64,000 nucleotides of DNA from Ehretia macrophylla (lineage: Eukaryota > Streptophyta > Magnoliopsida > Boraginales > Ehretiaceae). Below the pieces are notes generated by a model, which worked only from the letters and a program-made list of their open reading frames with translations, was not told the DNA's origin and made no database searches. Positions 1 through 12,557 of this stretch are shown piece after piece (position 1 is the stretch's first letter; each line of letters starts with the position of its first letter). The stretch is taken from NCBI GenBank assembly GCA_037974665.1, contig CM075770.1, forward strand, positions 7,204,501 through 7,268,500, written 5' to 3'. The translations under genes were made by a program, and so were the position numbers.

Positions 1-406
1 GATAGAATCTCCTCTGTACCGGGGACATTCGGAGATCTATAAACATGCATAATTCAAGCATTCTAACATTCAACAACATAAAGCCAATCTTTCATGCTAC
101 CACCAACATACATTCGTCCCTTCCACCGATTCAATAGCAATTAACAATTCCAAACAACTCTATTTCCTGTTATATGCACTCCTATTCAACATACTTGGTT
201 GTAATCAAAATGTCATGCATAATATACAGGTATCGATGCCACTAAACAATTAACATATTAACATACTATACATTTTAGTCACGAGCTTACAATACTTGAC
301 AACCTTGCTACATAAAGACATACTAGACTACACGGTCTCGAAATATATAAAAGAATGACTTCAAGAGCCTTAATTACAATGAGTAATCAAATAAACACGA
401 GGGAGT

Positions 407-477
407 CTATATATAATATGTACAAGCACCACGTGATGGCAATTCACAGCCCTTCTCGGGAGATGCGCCTGAAGTCC
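407..477 (-). other. Short LTR frame after putative acceptor, element A (left)
   Basis: Reading with two bases of a split codon, as in the other families, gives 22 codons and a TAG at 407-409. The frame is equally long and open in the right LTR (4591-4661), with only a few substitutions. It is not acidic, unlike the frames in D, E, F and the solo LTR. A short frame open in two copies is weak evidence on its own. The acceptor AG is mutated to AA in this copy. Confidence 0.3.
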
Positions 478-498
478 TTACAAAATATTAAAGTGAGG

Positions 499-525
499 CT
501 GAGCATACATAACATGTATGCCCAG
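499..525 (-). other. LTR acceptor-proximal hairpin, element A 3' LTR
   Basis: In the sense (minus) strand the arms are CTGGGCATAC and GTATGCTCAG, a 10-bp stem with one G-U pair around a 7-nt loop. The position matches the hairpins in the other families. The G-U pair would be an A-C mismatch on the opposite strand, which favours a structure in the sense RNA. Confidence 0.6.
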
Positions 526-2664
526 TGAGGGATAGACCAAGAAAGGGTCGTGCAAAACAAATAATAGACAACAAATAGGTCAAGGCCAATTAACAGTATC
601 TCGACACATAAGCCATGTAGATTCAATTAATATAGCACGCAGTAATAAATAATTATAACACACATTGAGAGGTTTCGAGACTAAAAAAGAAATGATTCAT
701 TCAAGACGATATACAAGCCATATAACACTTTCAATTCGATATAACACTTTCGATTCGATATAATGCTTTCGATTCAATAACGATATACGATTTTTGATAA
801 ACGATAAGCCGGCGAATCCCCCTTATCTCTCCAATGGGTGTACTCCGAATGTACCTCGATCCTACGACCCAACTCTCAATGGTAGCATTGTCCCAAGTGA
901 GAAAGCGGACTCCGAGGGTAGCAATATTCCAAGTGAGAGAGGGAATAGGAAACGGTGCTAGAGCATACCCAATACCGGCAAGCTCGTTGCTGCCCAACAA
1001 GGCCCATCGTAACCATTCCTGACCATGGTTGCAACCAACGAGACGATACAAGACTTGACACGACAAAACACAACACGACATGGCATAACATACATGTCAC
1101 GACACTTATCAAATATGGCCAACATACATAACAATAAATGCACAATCGAGTACACAAACAATACAATTAAGGTAAAATATTAAGTTAGTTAAAATACCAA
1201 GAATGATTCAACCCTCACCTTTACTGAGCTCCAAAATACGAGAAACAGTTCAATGGATCAACCTTATCATGCAATATAATATATATTTATCACGAGGATT
1301 CACATAGTTAACATTTATAACCGATATTCAATGTTCGGTCTATATATCATTCAACTAAGCAATATATCCATGAAATGCAATGACAATCAATATAGGAAGT
1401 ATAGGGTGCGTGCGACATTTCAAGGTAACACAAGTCTAATTCTCAATTTCAACTATTATGCTTAAAGTCAATAGAAATTATGCGCCTAAGAACTCATATG
1501 ATAACCAAACTTGAAACTGACTTCACACCCCATTCAAGGACATTTTATGATCCACTTAAAAGCTATGAAACCCTGGTTCGGCCGACGTTTACCCAAAAAC
1601 CCTGATTTCCCTCTTACAGTTTTACAAAAGAACTATATCACCCGAAATCCCAACCAACGTAAAAAATGCATGGAAAGTGCCTCCATGACCTACTAAGACA
1701 AATCCCTAAATAAAAACGAGCAAACAGACAACTCCGTTTTTCGGCCCCAACTTAAAATAGGCCCATTTTCATGATTTTCTCAAAGAGCATCTCAATTTTA
1801 TTCCACATTATGTCAATCTAATATGCCAAAGACCTACATGAGCGAGGAATTCAAAATCCGAGACGAAAATATTTTCTAGGTCATTTTCATAGCAAAAGTA
1901 CTATTCAATCATCTTCCCCAAGTGCCATTTTCATTTTCAATCATTCAACAAGCATTTTAAACCATCAAATATATTCTATCGAGTCATTAGAGCATATAAG
2001 AAGCAACAGAACAAGCATTTAACCATTACAATATTAGATCACAAAAATAATAGCACAAACTTTAATTGAATTTAATACAAGAATGGAATGCACCCTCACC
2101 TCATTTGAAGATCAACGAATGGTCTTAAGGTCCTAAGGATGAAGCACAATCAATTTGGGAAGCAATGGAAGCAAGAATGAAGCAAGGAGCAATTTTTTTT
2201 TGGAAAAGTTACTGTTCCCGTAACTCTTTTTTGGCCATTTTTTTTACCCTTATTTTTTTGTTTCTTAGCTTATAATGTTCTCTTGAGATGGTCAAAGGGT
2301 AGGTCAAGCAATTAGGGTATTTTAGTAACGATAAATGGGTCACTTGGGTGATTAAATTTCAGCAAAACAAAATGCCAAAAAATTTGAAAAATATGCGAAA
2401 AAATCCCGCGAATACTATTCATCAGACATTTCGGGAATTTTTTCCTGTTGATCCCGATTTGCAATGCATGCACGGTCAGAGGCTATAGTCCCCTAAAAAT
2501 ATTTAGTATTTTATAAAAATATAAAATGCATGAAAAGAAACAGTTGAATTTATGGAAATATGAAAAAATGAAATAATTGGCTAAGTTACATCTAAATTAA
2601 CCATTTAATGAATGCAATTAATGAAGTGCTGGGTTCGGGGTGTCACATCCTCCCCTCCTTACAA

Positions 2665-2684
2665 AAATTGCGTCGTCGCAATTT
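2665..2684 (-). other. Pre-polypurine hairpin, element A
   Basis: Eight-bp perfect inverted repeat AAATTGCG...CGCAATTT with a four-base loop, immediately before the polypurine tract in sense. The same position carries AATTGCG/CGCAATT in C and D and an AATTTCG-type stem in F. Confidence 0.7.
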
Positions 2685-4075
2685 ATTGAGCTGAAATGAC
2701 TTCCAAGAACTGCAACAGTTTCCGTCGGACTTGAAGTCAAGAAGTGTAATGCCGAAGGAGACTAAGAAGAGCGAAAGTCACTAAAGGAAGCCCAAGTGGG
2801 GTAGCTAAATAAAGACTCCTATGAAAATACCCAATAGGAGTCCGGTAAGAATGTCACACAAGGAGGCCATTCACTAATGCTGAGAAAGCACCAAAAGAAA
2901 TCCCATTAAGAAGAGTATGCAGCTAATATCCAAAACGCCTGGATAATATCAAGAAATTCCCAAGAAGGAAGTCCGGTGAATCCCAACTCCAACTTGTCAA
3001 AAAAAGGCCCAAAATTTCCAAATAAAGGCCTAACTTGAAGTCCATCTTGGGACTCCAAGAAAATAACACCAATAAATCTGATTAAGGATGCCAAATAAAG
3101 GCTCTGAATTAGTATACGAATCCAGAATTCCAAATAAGAATCTCTCTAATTATGAATCACCATATAAGAATCCCCAATATGCTCGTTATACCAGTAGTCC
3201 AGAGGAAATCCAAATTAATCTCTAGGCAAGAATACTATACGAAAATACGGAAGAAAATGCCCAATAGGAATATCAAGGTGGTGCCATAGGTAAAATCCCG
3301 AACAAGGAATCCAAGTGGGAGTGCACGCAAGGAATACTGACCAATACTCATAAACATGAATTCTTTCGAATAAAAGTATCAAATAAGACCTCCATATATG
3401 ACGCCAACTAGAAGATCTATCCGAGATTCCCAAATAGGAGTTCCAGCCAAGAAGTACCGTTTAAGAATTGTCAAGAGAGTCCAGATTTAACCTCGGGGCA
3501 TCAAATCCCTTCTCTGATCCCAATAGCCGGTTGAACCATTATTCTCTTACCAGTCAGCATCAATGGCCATCTTTATTAGGGGAGAATGCTTACTTACCGA
3601 TTTAAGGGGACAATGCATGAATGCCAAGATATCACCTAATGTAATTGATGTAATGTTCATATATCAGGAGATTATGACATATATCACACAAGCTATTATA
3701 TAACCAGAAGTTTTATAACACAAAGTTAATCAACAAGATAGTTCAAATATGAGTCATATGCAATGAATACAATTCACAACACAACTATGCCAAGACACTC
3801 AAGTATACACGTTACAATCAATATTTCGAGCAAGTATTCATGAGATCAATTCGATTCATGATTAGCTATATCACTACACTTGATAAGTATTTAACACACA
3901 GTACACATCACTATCACATAGATCACATATTAAGTTCAGGACACAAGATTGCACAAAAGACACTTACATTCTAAAGGCACACCAAGCATTCACCTAATCA
4001 AGACACATTTCACAAGCACGCACTCGAGGTTCACTGCCCATCAGTCCAAGGACCCTATCCCGGCTGAGAGCATCT

Positions 4076-4089
4076 AAGCTCTGATACCA
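4076..4089 (-). other. Primer-binding site, element A
   Basis: The minus strand reads TGGTATCAGAGCTT, complementary to the 3' end of initiator tRNA-Met, two bases inside the 5' LTR. It fixes the orientation of the element. Confidence 0.92.
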
Positions 4090-4590
4090 CTTGTAGCACC
4101 TAGATCCCGCACGGGACCGAGACTTCTATCGATCTCTCTAATCTCAACCCGATCCCAAACCCGGTCACAATTTTCAGGGAAAACGGACAGAATCTCCTCT
4201 GTACCAGGGACATTCGGAGATCTGTAAACATGCATAATTCAAACATTCTAACATTCAACAACATAAAACCAATCTTTCAGGCTACTACCAACATACATTC
4301 GTCCCTTCCACCGATTCAATAGCAATCAACAATTCCAAACAACTCCACTTCCTGTTATATGCACTCCTATTCAACATACTTGGTTGTAATCAAAATGTCA
4401 TGCATAATATACAGGTATCGATGCTACTAAAAAATTAACATATTAGCATGCTATACATTTAGTCACTAGCTTACAATACTTGACAACCTTGCTACATAAA
4501 GACATACTAGACCACACGGTCTCGAAATATATACAAGAATGGCTTCAAGAGCCTCAATTACAACGAGTAATCAAATAGACATGGGGGAGT

Positions 4591-4661
4591 CTATATATAA
4601 TATGTACAAGCACCACGCGATGGCAATTCACGGCCCTTCTCGGGAGATGCGCTTGAGTTCC
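4591..4661 (-). other. Short LTR frame after putative acceptor, element A (right)
   Basis: Begins directly after a TAG acceptor on the minus strand. With two bases of a split codon it runs 22 codons to TAG, the same length and phase as the left copy. The putative intron upstream would be 4662-6292, with GT at 6291-6292 (minus strand GTAAGG). Confidence 0.35.
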
Positions 4662-4683
4662 CTACAAAATGTTAAAGCGAGGG

Positions 4684-4710
4684 CTGAGCATACATAATAC
4701 GTATGCCCAG
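4684..4710 (-). other. LTR acceptor-proximal hairpin, element A 5' LTR
   Basis: Same 10-bp stem as at 499-525 (CTGGGCATAC / GTATGCTCAG). The loop differs but the arms are unchanged. The 3' arm overlaps CTCA, a plausible branch-point core, about 25 bases before the AG. Confidence 0.62.
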
Positions 4711-6835
4711 TGAGGGATAGACCAAGAAAGTATCGTGCAATACAAATAATAGACAACAAATAGGTCAAGGCCAATTAACAGTATCTCGACACATAAGCCA
4801 CGTAGATGCAATTAATACAGCACGCAGTAACAAATAACTATAACACACATTGAGAGGTTTCGAGACAAAAAAACAAAAAAAAAATGATTTATTCAAGACA
4901 ATATACAAGCCATATAACACTTTCAATTCGATATAATGCTTTCAATTCGATATAATGCTTTTGATTCAATAACGATATATGATGTTCGATAAACGATAAG
5001 CCGACGAATCCCCCTTATCTCTCCAATAGGCGTACTCAGAATGTACCCCGATCCTACGACCCAACTCTCCAAGGATAGCATTGTCCTAAGCGAGAAAGCG
5101 GACTCTGAGGATAGCAATGTTCCAAGCGAGAGAGAGAATAGGAAACGGTGCTAGAGCATACCCAATACCGGCAAGCCTGTTATTGCCCGGCAAGGCCCAT
5201 CACAATCGCTCCTGACCATTGTAGCAACCAATGAGACGATACAAGACTTGACACGACACATATGTTACGACACTTATCAAATATGACCAACATATATTAC
5301 AATCAATGCACAATTGAGTACACAAACAATACAATTAAGGTAAAACATTAAGTCAGTTAAAATACCAAAAATGATGCAACCCTTACCTTTACCGAGCTCC
5401 AAGATACGAGAAACAACTCAATTGATCAACCCTATCATACAATAGAATATATATTTATCACGAGGATTCACATAGTTAACATTTATAACCGATATAACCA
5501 AGTTCACATCATATATCCATTTAACAATGTTAGGTTTATATATCATTCAACTAAGCAATATAGCCATGAAATGCAATGATAATCATAATAGGAAGCATAT
5601 GGTGCGACATTTCGAGCTATCCCAAGTCTAATTCTCAATTCCAACTATTATTCTTAAAGTCAATAGAAATTATGCGCCTATGAACTCATACGATAACCAA
5701 ACTCGAAACCAACTTCATACCCCATTCAAGGACATTTTATGACCCACTTAAAAGCTATGAAACCCCGATTCTGCCCACGTTTACCCAAAAATCTCGATTT
5801 TCCTCTTACGATTTTACAAAGGAGCTATATCACACGAAACCCCAAAGGATGCTATAAATGCATAGGAAGTGCCTCCATGACCTATTAAGACAAAGCCCTA
5901 AATAAAAATAAGCAAATGAACAACTCCATTTTTTCGGCCCCGACTTAAATTAGGTCCGTTTTCATGATTTTCTCAAAGAGTACCTCAATTTTATTCTACA
6001 TTATGTCAATCTAACATGCCAATGACCTACACGAGCGAGGAATTCAAAATTCGAGACAAAAATATTTTCTAGGTCATTTTCATGGTAAAAGTACTATTCA
6101 TTCATCTTCCCCAAGTGCCATTTTCATTTTCAAGCATTCAACAAGAATTTTAAACCATCAAATATATTCTATGAAGTCATTAGAGCATATAAGAAGCAAC
6201 AGAACAAACATTAAACCACTACAATATTAGATCACAAAAATAATAGCACAAACTTTAATTGAATTTGATACAAGCATGGAATGCACCCTTACATCTTTTG
6301 AAGATCAAAGAATGGTCTTAGGGTCTTAAGGATGAAGCACAACCAATTTGGGAAGCAATGGAAGCAAGAATGAAGAAAGGAACAAATTTTTTTTGGATAA
6401 GTTACTATTCCCGTAACACTTTTTTGGCCTTTTTTTTACCGCTTTTTTTTTGTTTCTTGGCTTAAAATGTTCTCATGAGATGGTCAAAGGGTGGGTCAAG
6501 AAATTAGGGCATATTAGTAGGGGTAAATGGGTCACTTGGGTGATTAAATTTCAGCAAAACAAAATGCCAAAAATCTAAAAAATGTGGAAAAATCCCGCTA
6601 GTACTATTCATCAAACATTTTATGAATTTTTTCCTGTTGATCATGATATGCAATGCACGCACAGTCAGGGGCTATAGTCCCCTAAAAATATATAGTATTT
6701 TATAAAATATAAAATGTATGAAAACAAATAGTTGAATTTATAGAAATATGAAAAAATAAAGTAATTAGCTAAGTTACATTTAAGGTAACCATTTAATAAA
6801 TGCAATTAATGAAGTGATGGGTTCGGGGTGTCACA

Positions 6836-7015
6836 CTTTCAGCTAGGATATATATTAGACATAACAGACTTTTGGAATATAGTAAGATAAAAATAAAAGG
6901 CAAGTAGGAATAAGAAGAAGACTAGTAGAGAGGGTGACGTGAGGGATAGGGATTTCGCTTATCAGTTCTTTTAGAGATAGACATTCCCGACACCTCATAT
7001 GCGAAAATGGAATAT
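6836..7015. other. No feature seen
   Basis: 180 bases between the right end of element A and the readable part of the integrase remnant. I see no frame, repeat or RNA. It may be the eroded continuation of the Tat-type element or of the organelle-like tract. Confidence 0.4.
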
Positions 7016-7740
7016 TCATTGCAGATATGAGGTTTCTGTGAAACTATATGATCTTGTTTGCATATTCGCTGTCTTGCTATTGATGTCGCTGCTGATTTCA
7101 TTGGGCATGCCAAATCTCGTCATGATATTGGCCTTGATAAAAATGACATGATTGGCATTGGCTATTGTATATGAAGCTACCTCCACCCATTTGATTAAAT
7201 AATCCACTGCTACCAAGATATACTCATGGCCAATGGAGGACTTGGGAGAGATTTTGCCGATTATGTCAATCCCCATGTTGAAAATGGCCATGGCGTAGTG
7301 AAATTGCGAAGATCCGTTTATGGGGTGTATCTTAGGTTCCATTCCCATGCTCTTGGCATTGAAAGCATCTTTTTTCATAATTTTCACAGTCTTTCTCGAT
7401 TTAATTGTACCATTTTCTTATAATCCTTTTGGCCATCATGAGACCATTCATGTTGGGAACCAAGTTTCCTTTGTGCATCTCTTCCATCACCTTGCTTGCC
7501 TCTTCGTTGTCCATACAATGGAGCAGTCTTTGGTTGAAGGATCTTTTGTAGATAATTCTACCTACTCTTCTTCCTCACTGATCTGTAAGTAATAGGCTGG
7601 TTCCTCTCACAACCTGATCTCTATTTCTCTAGAAGCTTTTCCGTAGAGTATGACAATGGCTGATGCCAGATTTGCGAGGGAATCCACATCTTCCTCTTAT
7701 TCTTTTTCCTTTCTCGGCTGTTCCTATCCTTGTAGGTCTT
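7016..7740 (-). pseudogene. Tat-type Ty3 RNase H-integrase remnant
   Basis: On the minus strand, starting near 7730, a broken frame reads VDSLANLASAI, the end of an RNase H domain. Then, near 7530, comes a stretch like LHCMDNEEASKVMEEMHKG followed by the zinc-binding part (CENY..RCFQCQ..HG). From about 7330 it reads the integrase core: GIDIIGKISPKSSIGHEY, LVAVDYLIKWVEVASY, and FGMPNEISSD, which holds the second catalytic Asp. These phrases are typical of the plant Tat/Ogre/Retand lineage, not of the chromoviruses elsewhere in this window. Stops and frame changes interrupt it, and the third catalytic residue (Glu) is not seen. No LTR of this element is present. It could be a fragment carried within the organelle-like tract, since plant mitochondrial DNA often holds such debris; that is inference. 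Confidence 0.8.
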
Positions 7741-7835
7741 ACTTTGGCTATTGACTCTATTCTGTTTGTAGTAACTGTAGATGGGCTTTCGGGAGCAGGT
7801 ATAGTATAAGGAAGCTACTGGGTTATTGTGGAAGG

Positions 7836-7840
7836 CTAAG
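7836..7840. repeat. Target-site duplication of element B (left)
   Basis: ctaag before the left TG end, against gtaag (15259-15263) after the right CA end. Four of five bases match, and the mismatch is at the first position. Confidence 0.6.
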
Positions 7841-8402
7841 TGTAACACCCCGATCCCTCTCGAGACCGGGAGTTCTATCAATTGATCTAAACACAATCCA
7901 AACCAAACCCGAGCATAAATTTTCAGGGAAAACGGATGGAGTCCCCCCTGTTTCTAGGCAAAAAGAAAACCTACGACAGCATATAAGTGGACCAAATACC
8001 ATGTCCAAACATTCAACCACCTTAAGGCCATCCGAGCCTCGGTTCTCAACAATTAAACCCAGCAAGTATACATACATATCCAATTTACAAGCTAACCTAT
8101 CTCTTTTCATTTTTTTTGACAAGTACATTAAAACTAGATAGTTAAACCATGCTAAGCTACTGCATAAAATAAACTATCATGCCATTCTAACTCTTTTCCT
8201 CTAGACATTACAACATGCTGTGAAGTTAAGCTATGCTAACTGAATACATAAACTAGCTTATCAATTCACCTCAACTACTTAGCTAAATTTAAATTACATT
8301 TCTTTTAACAATAAATACATACAACATATGAAATCATATATCTTTACAACTTCGACACTCAAGCCACATAGGCACACAAGACAACTCTTCAGGCACGAAC
8401 TT

Positions 8403-8440
8403 TCACGAAATCACGAACTTTCCAGCTAACATGACATTTC
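8403..8440 (-). other. Short LTR frame after putative acceptor, element B (left)
   Basis: Directly after CATTTCAG on the minus strand, in the same two-base phase as the other families, 11 codons to TGA (ending MLAGKFVIS). The right LTR (13122-13159) keeps the frame and the ending FVIS. In this phase the codon before the donor is TAA, so the two exons cannot join into one frame in this family. Confidence 0.3.
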
Positions 8441-8461
8441 CTGAAATGTGGTGGTGAGGAA

Positions 8462-8486
8462 TGAGTATACTCAATACGTATACTCA
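8462..8486 (-). other. LTR acceptor-proximal hairpin, element B 3' LTR
   Basis: Sense arms TGAGTATAC and GTATACTCA form a perfect 9-bp stem around a 7-nt loop, 20-25 bases before the CATTTCAG acceptor. The sequence differs from the family A stem at several positions but still pairs. Confidence 0.65.
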
Positions 8487-10564
8487 GTGAGGGCAAGACA
8501 TATATCGAGGTAGAGAGAAAGAAGATCGTGCAATGCAATTAAGGCAGTTAAGCAATATGACTGATAATTAAGCAATCAAGACAAACAATCAATACAATAA
8601 GCAATTAATGAAAGCATTAACACAACCATTCAAAGCTATACCACACTTTGAAGGCTATGGTTCACTCATACGAGCAATATACCATTTCACGAGCGATACA
8701 TCAATCTCGAGCTTGATGTTGACAACGATGACAATAAGCACGTAACCACCTTATAACACCAGTTTGGAATACCCCGGGAGTAACCATTAATTCTACGACC
8801 CAAATCTTCCTGGGAGGCAACCCAAGCGAGAAAAGGGAATAGGACACGGAGCCAGACCAACCAACACTGGCAACTCGACGCTACTCAGAGAGGCCCCTCA
8901 CTCACGCGTCTGACACTATGCAATGCAAGACACGATACAAGGCAATAAACGAGCGATAGCACAACAATACGAATTAGAGGTGATAAACAAGATAACAAAC
9001 ATTTACAATCAAATAAGTAACAAGAACAACACCAACAAACATTATCAAGCAATAACAAGTATTCTATAGGCATTATAAGCATTCTATAAGCAATATAAGC
9101 ATTCTATAGGCAATATACTATGAAAACACGCAAAATCACAAAAATGACCCCAACTTTCAAAACACTACTACTTTCAAACGAGTCACGAGCTTTTGAAACC
9201 GACTTTACCAATCCTCTTAGGTCACTATAAAGCACGTCTAAAGACCCCGAAACCCTACTATACCCTAGAATTCACGCAAATCCCCGATTTTCTCCTTTGC
9301 TCGTTTGAACTACAACTACCTCAACTGATTACCCAACCAATGTCACAACTGCACCAAAAGTGCTTCCATGACGTACATCAACAATGCCTTCACGCAAATC
9401 GAGAAAATTCCAAACTCGACCGAAACGACCCCAACTTTCACTAATGTATTTTTCTCATTTTTTCCATTACGCAACCTAAATAAATCATGCATTTAGGCAT
9501 TCTAGCATACCCAGCACCTTTTCACATCAACAGACAGCATAACAAAGCAACTTTATCGTTTCAAGGGTTTAGTATTCACAAAATACTATTCAACTAACAA
9601 CTTATATTTCAATTTCAATATTCAACAGTAGAAAATGTTAAAAAGCTATAAATATATGTTCTACGATTGCTAGGGAACATTCTTTAAGCCTCAAAACGAT
9701 TAAAACAACAAACTACAGATAAAATCCAAAAATTAAAGTTAATACATAAAACTTTCAAATGCGCAAATAAACATGAAACCCTCACCTTAGACCCTCCTAG
9801 ACGCTAGGAAAACCTCGTAGGATGCCTCGGAAACCACCCTGTGCAAGCTCACGCGAAGAATCGAAGATTTGAAGTTGAAATGTTATTTTTTTCTTCCTTG
9901 CATTTTTCGGCCCTATGCATTCTGATTTTCAGCCTTCTTTTTTTTTTTAAATAATTTAAGCTATTATAAAGATGACACAAGGTCAAATGGTCAAAGCTTT
10001 GGTCAATGCTCACTTAAGTTGGTCAAATAAGCTTGTTTCATGCATTTTAAAGCTAAAACAACTAACACAATTTTAATTCTAGCTAACAACAACTAAAACA
10101 CTAAAATTAAAACACTAAACACTAGTTTTCACTATTTGTTGAGGACTAGAAATCACTCTCTAACTATTACTCTCGAAATGCATTGCACTTTGCGACAACA
10201 AAAGAATAACAATTAAATCTCAAAGAATTCAAGAAAATATAATTTTGAAGAGTAATCATGGTTCAAAATTTACTCCGGCTCGGAGCTACTTTTCATTTAA
10301 TTGAAATCCGAGCATTTAAGTGCAAGAAAAATAAAACCGATTGACATCAATATGAAAAATAGTTGATATTCCGTTAAAATAATTAACTCAAGTATTATTC
10401 TAATTACTTCTAAAAGAAATATGAATTAAAGATACATATAAATGTTTAAATAAAAATAAACACAAATCCAATGCTAACATTTAAGATGTCACTTAATTAA
10501 ATGCAGTTAAATGCCTTTAAATGCATGCTGGGTTCGGGTTATCACATCCTTCTCCCCTTAAAAT

Positions 10565-10582
10565 AATTGCGTCCTCGTAATT
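10565..10582 (-). other. Pre-polypurine hairpin, element B
   Basis: In sense AATTACG-AGGA-CGCAATT: six of seven pairs hold. The one A-C mismatch is what a single G-to-A change in AATTGCG would leave. Confidence 0.55.
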
Positions 10583-12543
10583 CTTCTTCCAATAAAACTC
10601 TGCATCCACTGAAATCCAACTTTGACTAGTCTTCATTAGCTACTGAACAAGTATTTAATCAAGATGACCAATAGGAAAGTTCAAGTAGAAATGCCAAGTG
10701 GTAACACCAAATAAAGGCTCAAATGTAGATACCGTACAAGAATCCCGTTGACACGAATACCGAAGAAGAATAAATTCCAACCAGAAACGCCGAGATAATA
10801 CCCATAAAGACAAAAGCAAAGATATTGTAGATGATAGCAATACCACATATTGATGGCAAGAAGAATACCGAAGGAATGCCCCATTCACGAATCTCCAATA
10901 GAAGTTTAATAAGTACCAAATAAGAAAATTTAAAAGATAGCCAAAGTAGATGCACCTCATGCAGTGCTAATTACCATAAATAGACCTAGTGGAAAGTTCT
11001 GTAAAAGAATATAGAGAAGAATACCAAAGGCCAATCTCTAGATGAAATCCTCCAATCACTGAGTCTCTCCCGCAACATCTTAGTAAAACAGCAAGTATAG
11101 ATTTCCCCTATGTGAAAGAGGCCGAAGAAGAAGCCCGAGTAGTACCGCCCAAAATTCCAAAATAATAAGGCCAAATAAAGGCTCTAGAGAATACCAAATA
11201 GATCCCCAAATAAAAATCTTACTAGACATGAATGCCATAATAAAATCCCAACTAAAAGTACTGAGAACATACCAATAAACAATCTGAAGCAGAGTTTAAA
11301 CAAGAATCCCAAGTACTGCTCAGAAAGACTCCAGACAAGAAATCTAGTCAATCATATTACAAAGGTTTCAAGGAAGTCTTTCAAAATATATAGCTCAAGA
11401 AGCATCTGAATAGGAAATCCATAATGTTCGTCAACATATATATAATTATCAAAAGTCCATGAATGAACACCAAGCTGAATAGCCAAGTAGTTTTCCCCAA
11501 AATAATACTACTACCGAATATTGGGTAAAATACCAGAGGAAATGTCGTGCTGCTGCACCATATACTATTGAGGAATTCCAATCATGATTGCCAATAAAAT
11601 ATCAAGAAAGACCAGAGCAAAGATATTGCAGACAATATTATGCAGCAAGTCCAATAAGAACTCCGATTGCCAAATCCACTGAGAAATGTCCACAAGGAAT
11701 ACCAAAATAGTACGCCTCACGCAAAGCTAATCATTGTAAGTAGACTCAAATCAAAGTTCCCCATAAGAATACAGAAAGAACACCAAAGGTTGATTAAAAT
11801 CCCAACCAAGTCTTCCATGAAATGCCAATATGAAAATACCCGATGAATGCCCAACAAGGACATTTAAGAAAATGCTCCAAAGAATAATCATGTAGAACTC
11901 CAAAGAAAGTCATTTATACTAAGCATAGGAGATAACCTTAGAGGAATCCCAATAAACAAACTTCAACTACCAAATAAAGGCTAGTCAAATACTGCTCATT
12001 CCCGTCAATCCACATAACTTGGAAGGCCAGCTGTGAACCACTTTCTTCAAGGGAGGAAGAAGTCTTTCTTACCATTTCCACGGGACATGTATGAATGCCA
12101 ATATATCACAGTTATACACATGCCTTAAACTATTATGCAAGCAAGTTTACAAAAGAGTTTACAAAACCATTTAATCATCAAAGTCATTCAAACATGACAA
12201 TCAATTCAAGCACAACATAATCAATTCAAATCACAGCACAACCAATTCAAGACATTCCAATACACACATTACAAGCAATACTTCAAGCAACTAACAATTC
12301 ACGAGGTCGATTCGATTCACGAGGTCAATTCAATAGGTCAATTCAATGCACAACTAGACACTTCACTTTACTTGAGAAACATTTAACACATAACACATAA
12401 CTATATCACATAGGAGCACACATTCAGGTCAAGACACACATTCTCACATACAAGCATACACTTTCAAGACACACTTAACAAGCACACATTCAAGGATCAC
12501 TACCCACCAGACCGAGGACCCTGTCCCGGCTTATGAGCTAAAC

Positions 12544-12557
12544 AAGCTCTGATACCA
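12544..12557 (-). other. Primer-binding site, element B
   Basis: The minus strand reads TGGTATCAGAGCTT two bases inside the 5' LTR, matching initiator tRNA-Met. Confidence 0.92.

Larger units (their letters stand above)
1..2647 (-). repeat. Element A 3' LTR (outer end cut by window)
   Basis: Matches 4186-6835 nearly base for base, with scattered substitutions and small indels. In sense it starts TGTGACACCCCGAACCC (rc of 2631-2647). A 19-20-bp unit built on ataacactttcaattcgat is repeated about three times at 720-778. It contains the family-wide LTR features: a possible splice donor (GT at 2098-2099), a hairpin at 499-525 and a short second-exon frame at 407-477. The acceptor dinucleotide is AA here, against AG in the other LTR, so this copy would not splice normally. 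Confidence 0.88.
2648..4091 (-). other. Element A interior: degenerate repeat, no protein
   Basis: Starts (left side) with the polypurine tract and a perfect 8-bp hairpin at 2665-2684. From about 2700 to 3480 it is a string of loose 15-20-base units containing AAGAAT..CCAAATAAG (in sense, TTATTTGG..ATTCTT). The units vary too much to be a simple tandem repeat but recur many times. The same T-rich motif fills the interiors of B and C. No open frame longer than about 75 codons and no retroviral motif is present. The last 500 bases lead to the primer site. Confidence 0.75.
1..6835 (-). mobile_element. Element A: coding-less long-LTR retrotransposon
   Basis: Two LTRs (1-2647 and 4092-6835) flank a short interior of 1,444 bases. 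The primer site, which follows the 5' LTR in sense, lies at 4076-4089 on the minus strand, so the element reads right to left. The polypurine tract (2648-2660 on the minus strand) abuts the left LTR. No gag, protease, RT or integrase is visible in any frame, so it must have depended on proteins from another element. This is a LARD-like architecture. The left LTR begins inside the element: window base 1 aligns with 4186, so about 94 bases of its outer end lie outside. The right flank begins ctttc; the matching target duplication is out of view. Confidence 0.88.
4092..6835 (-). repeat. Element A 5' LTR
   Basis: 2,744 bases with TG...CA ends (in sense TGTGACACC...GGTGCTACA). It carries the same internal features as the left copy: hairpin 4684-4710, acceptor AG at 4662-4663, donor-like GT at 6291-6292 and 20-bp short repeats near 4914-4970. 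The differences between the two LTRs (substitutions, small indels) show that the insertion is old. Confidence 0.9.
7841..10546 (-). repeat. Element B 3' LTR
   Basis: 2,706 bases. Contains three 20-bp tandem units at 9061-9120 (attctataggcattataagc and variants), a hairpin at 8462-8486, a putative intron 8441-9785 (minus strand ...TCTAAG|GTGAGGG to ...CATTTCAG|) and a short second-exon frame at 8403-8440. Confidence 0.9.

Noticed and set aside
10655-10960. Hydrophobic open frames of about 70-100 codons in element B interior
   Set aside because: They arise from the T-rich degenerate repeat read on the sense strand; no start context, no conservation in A or C, and no family match.
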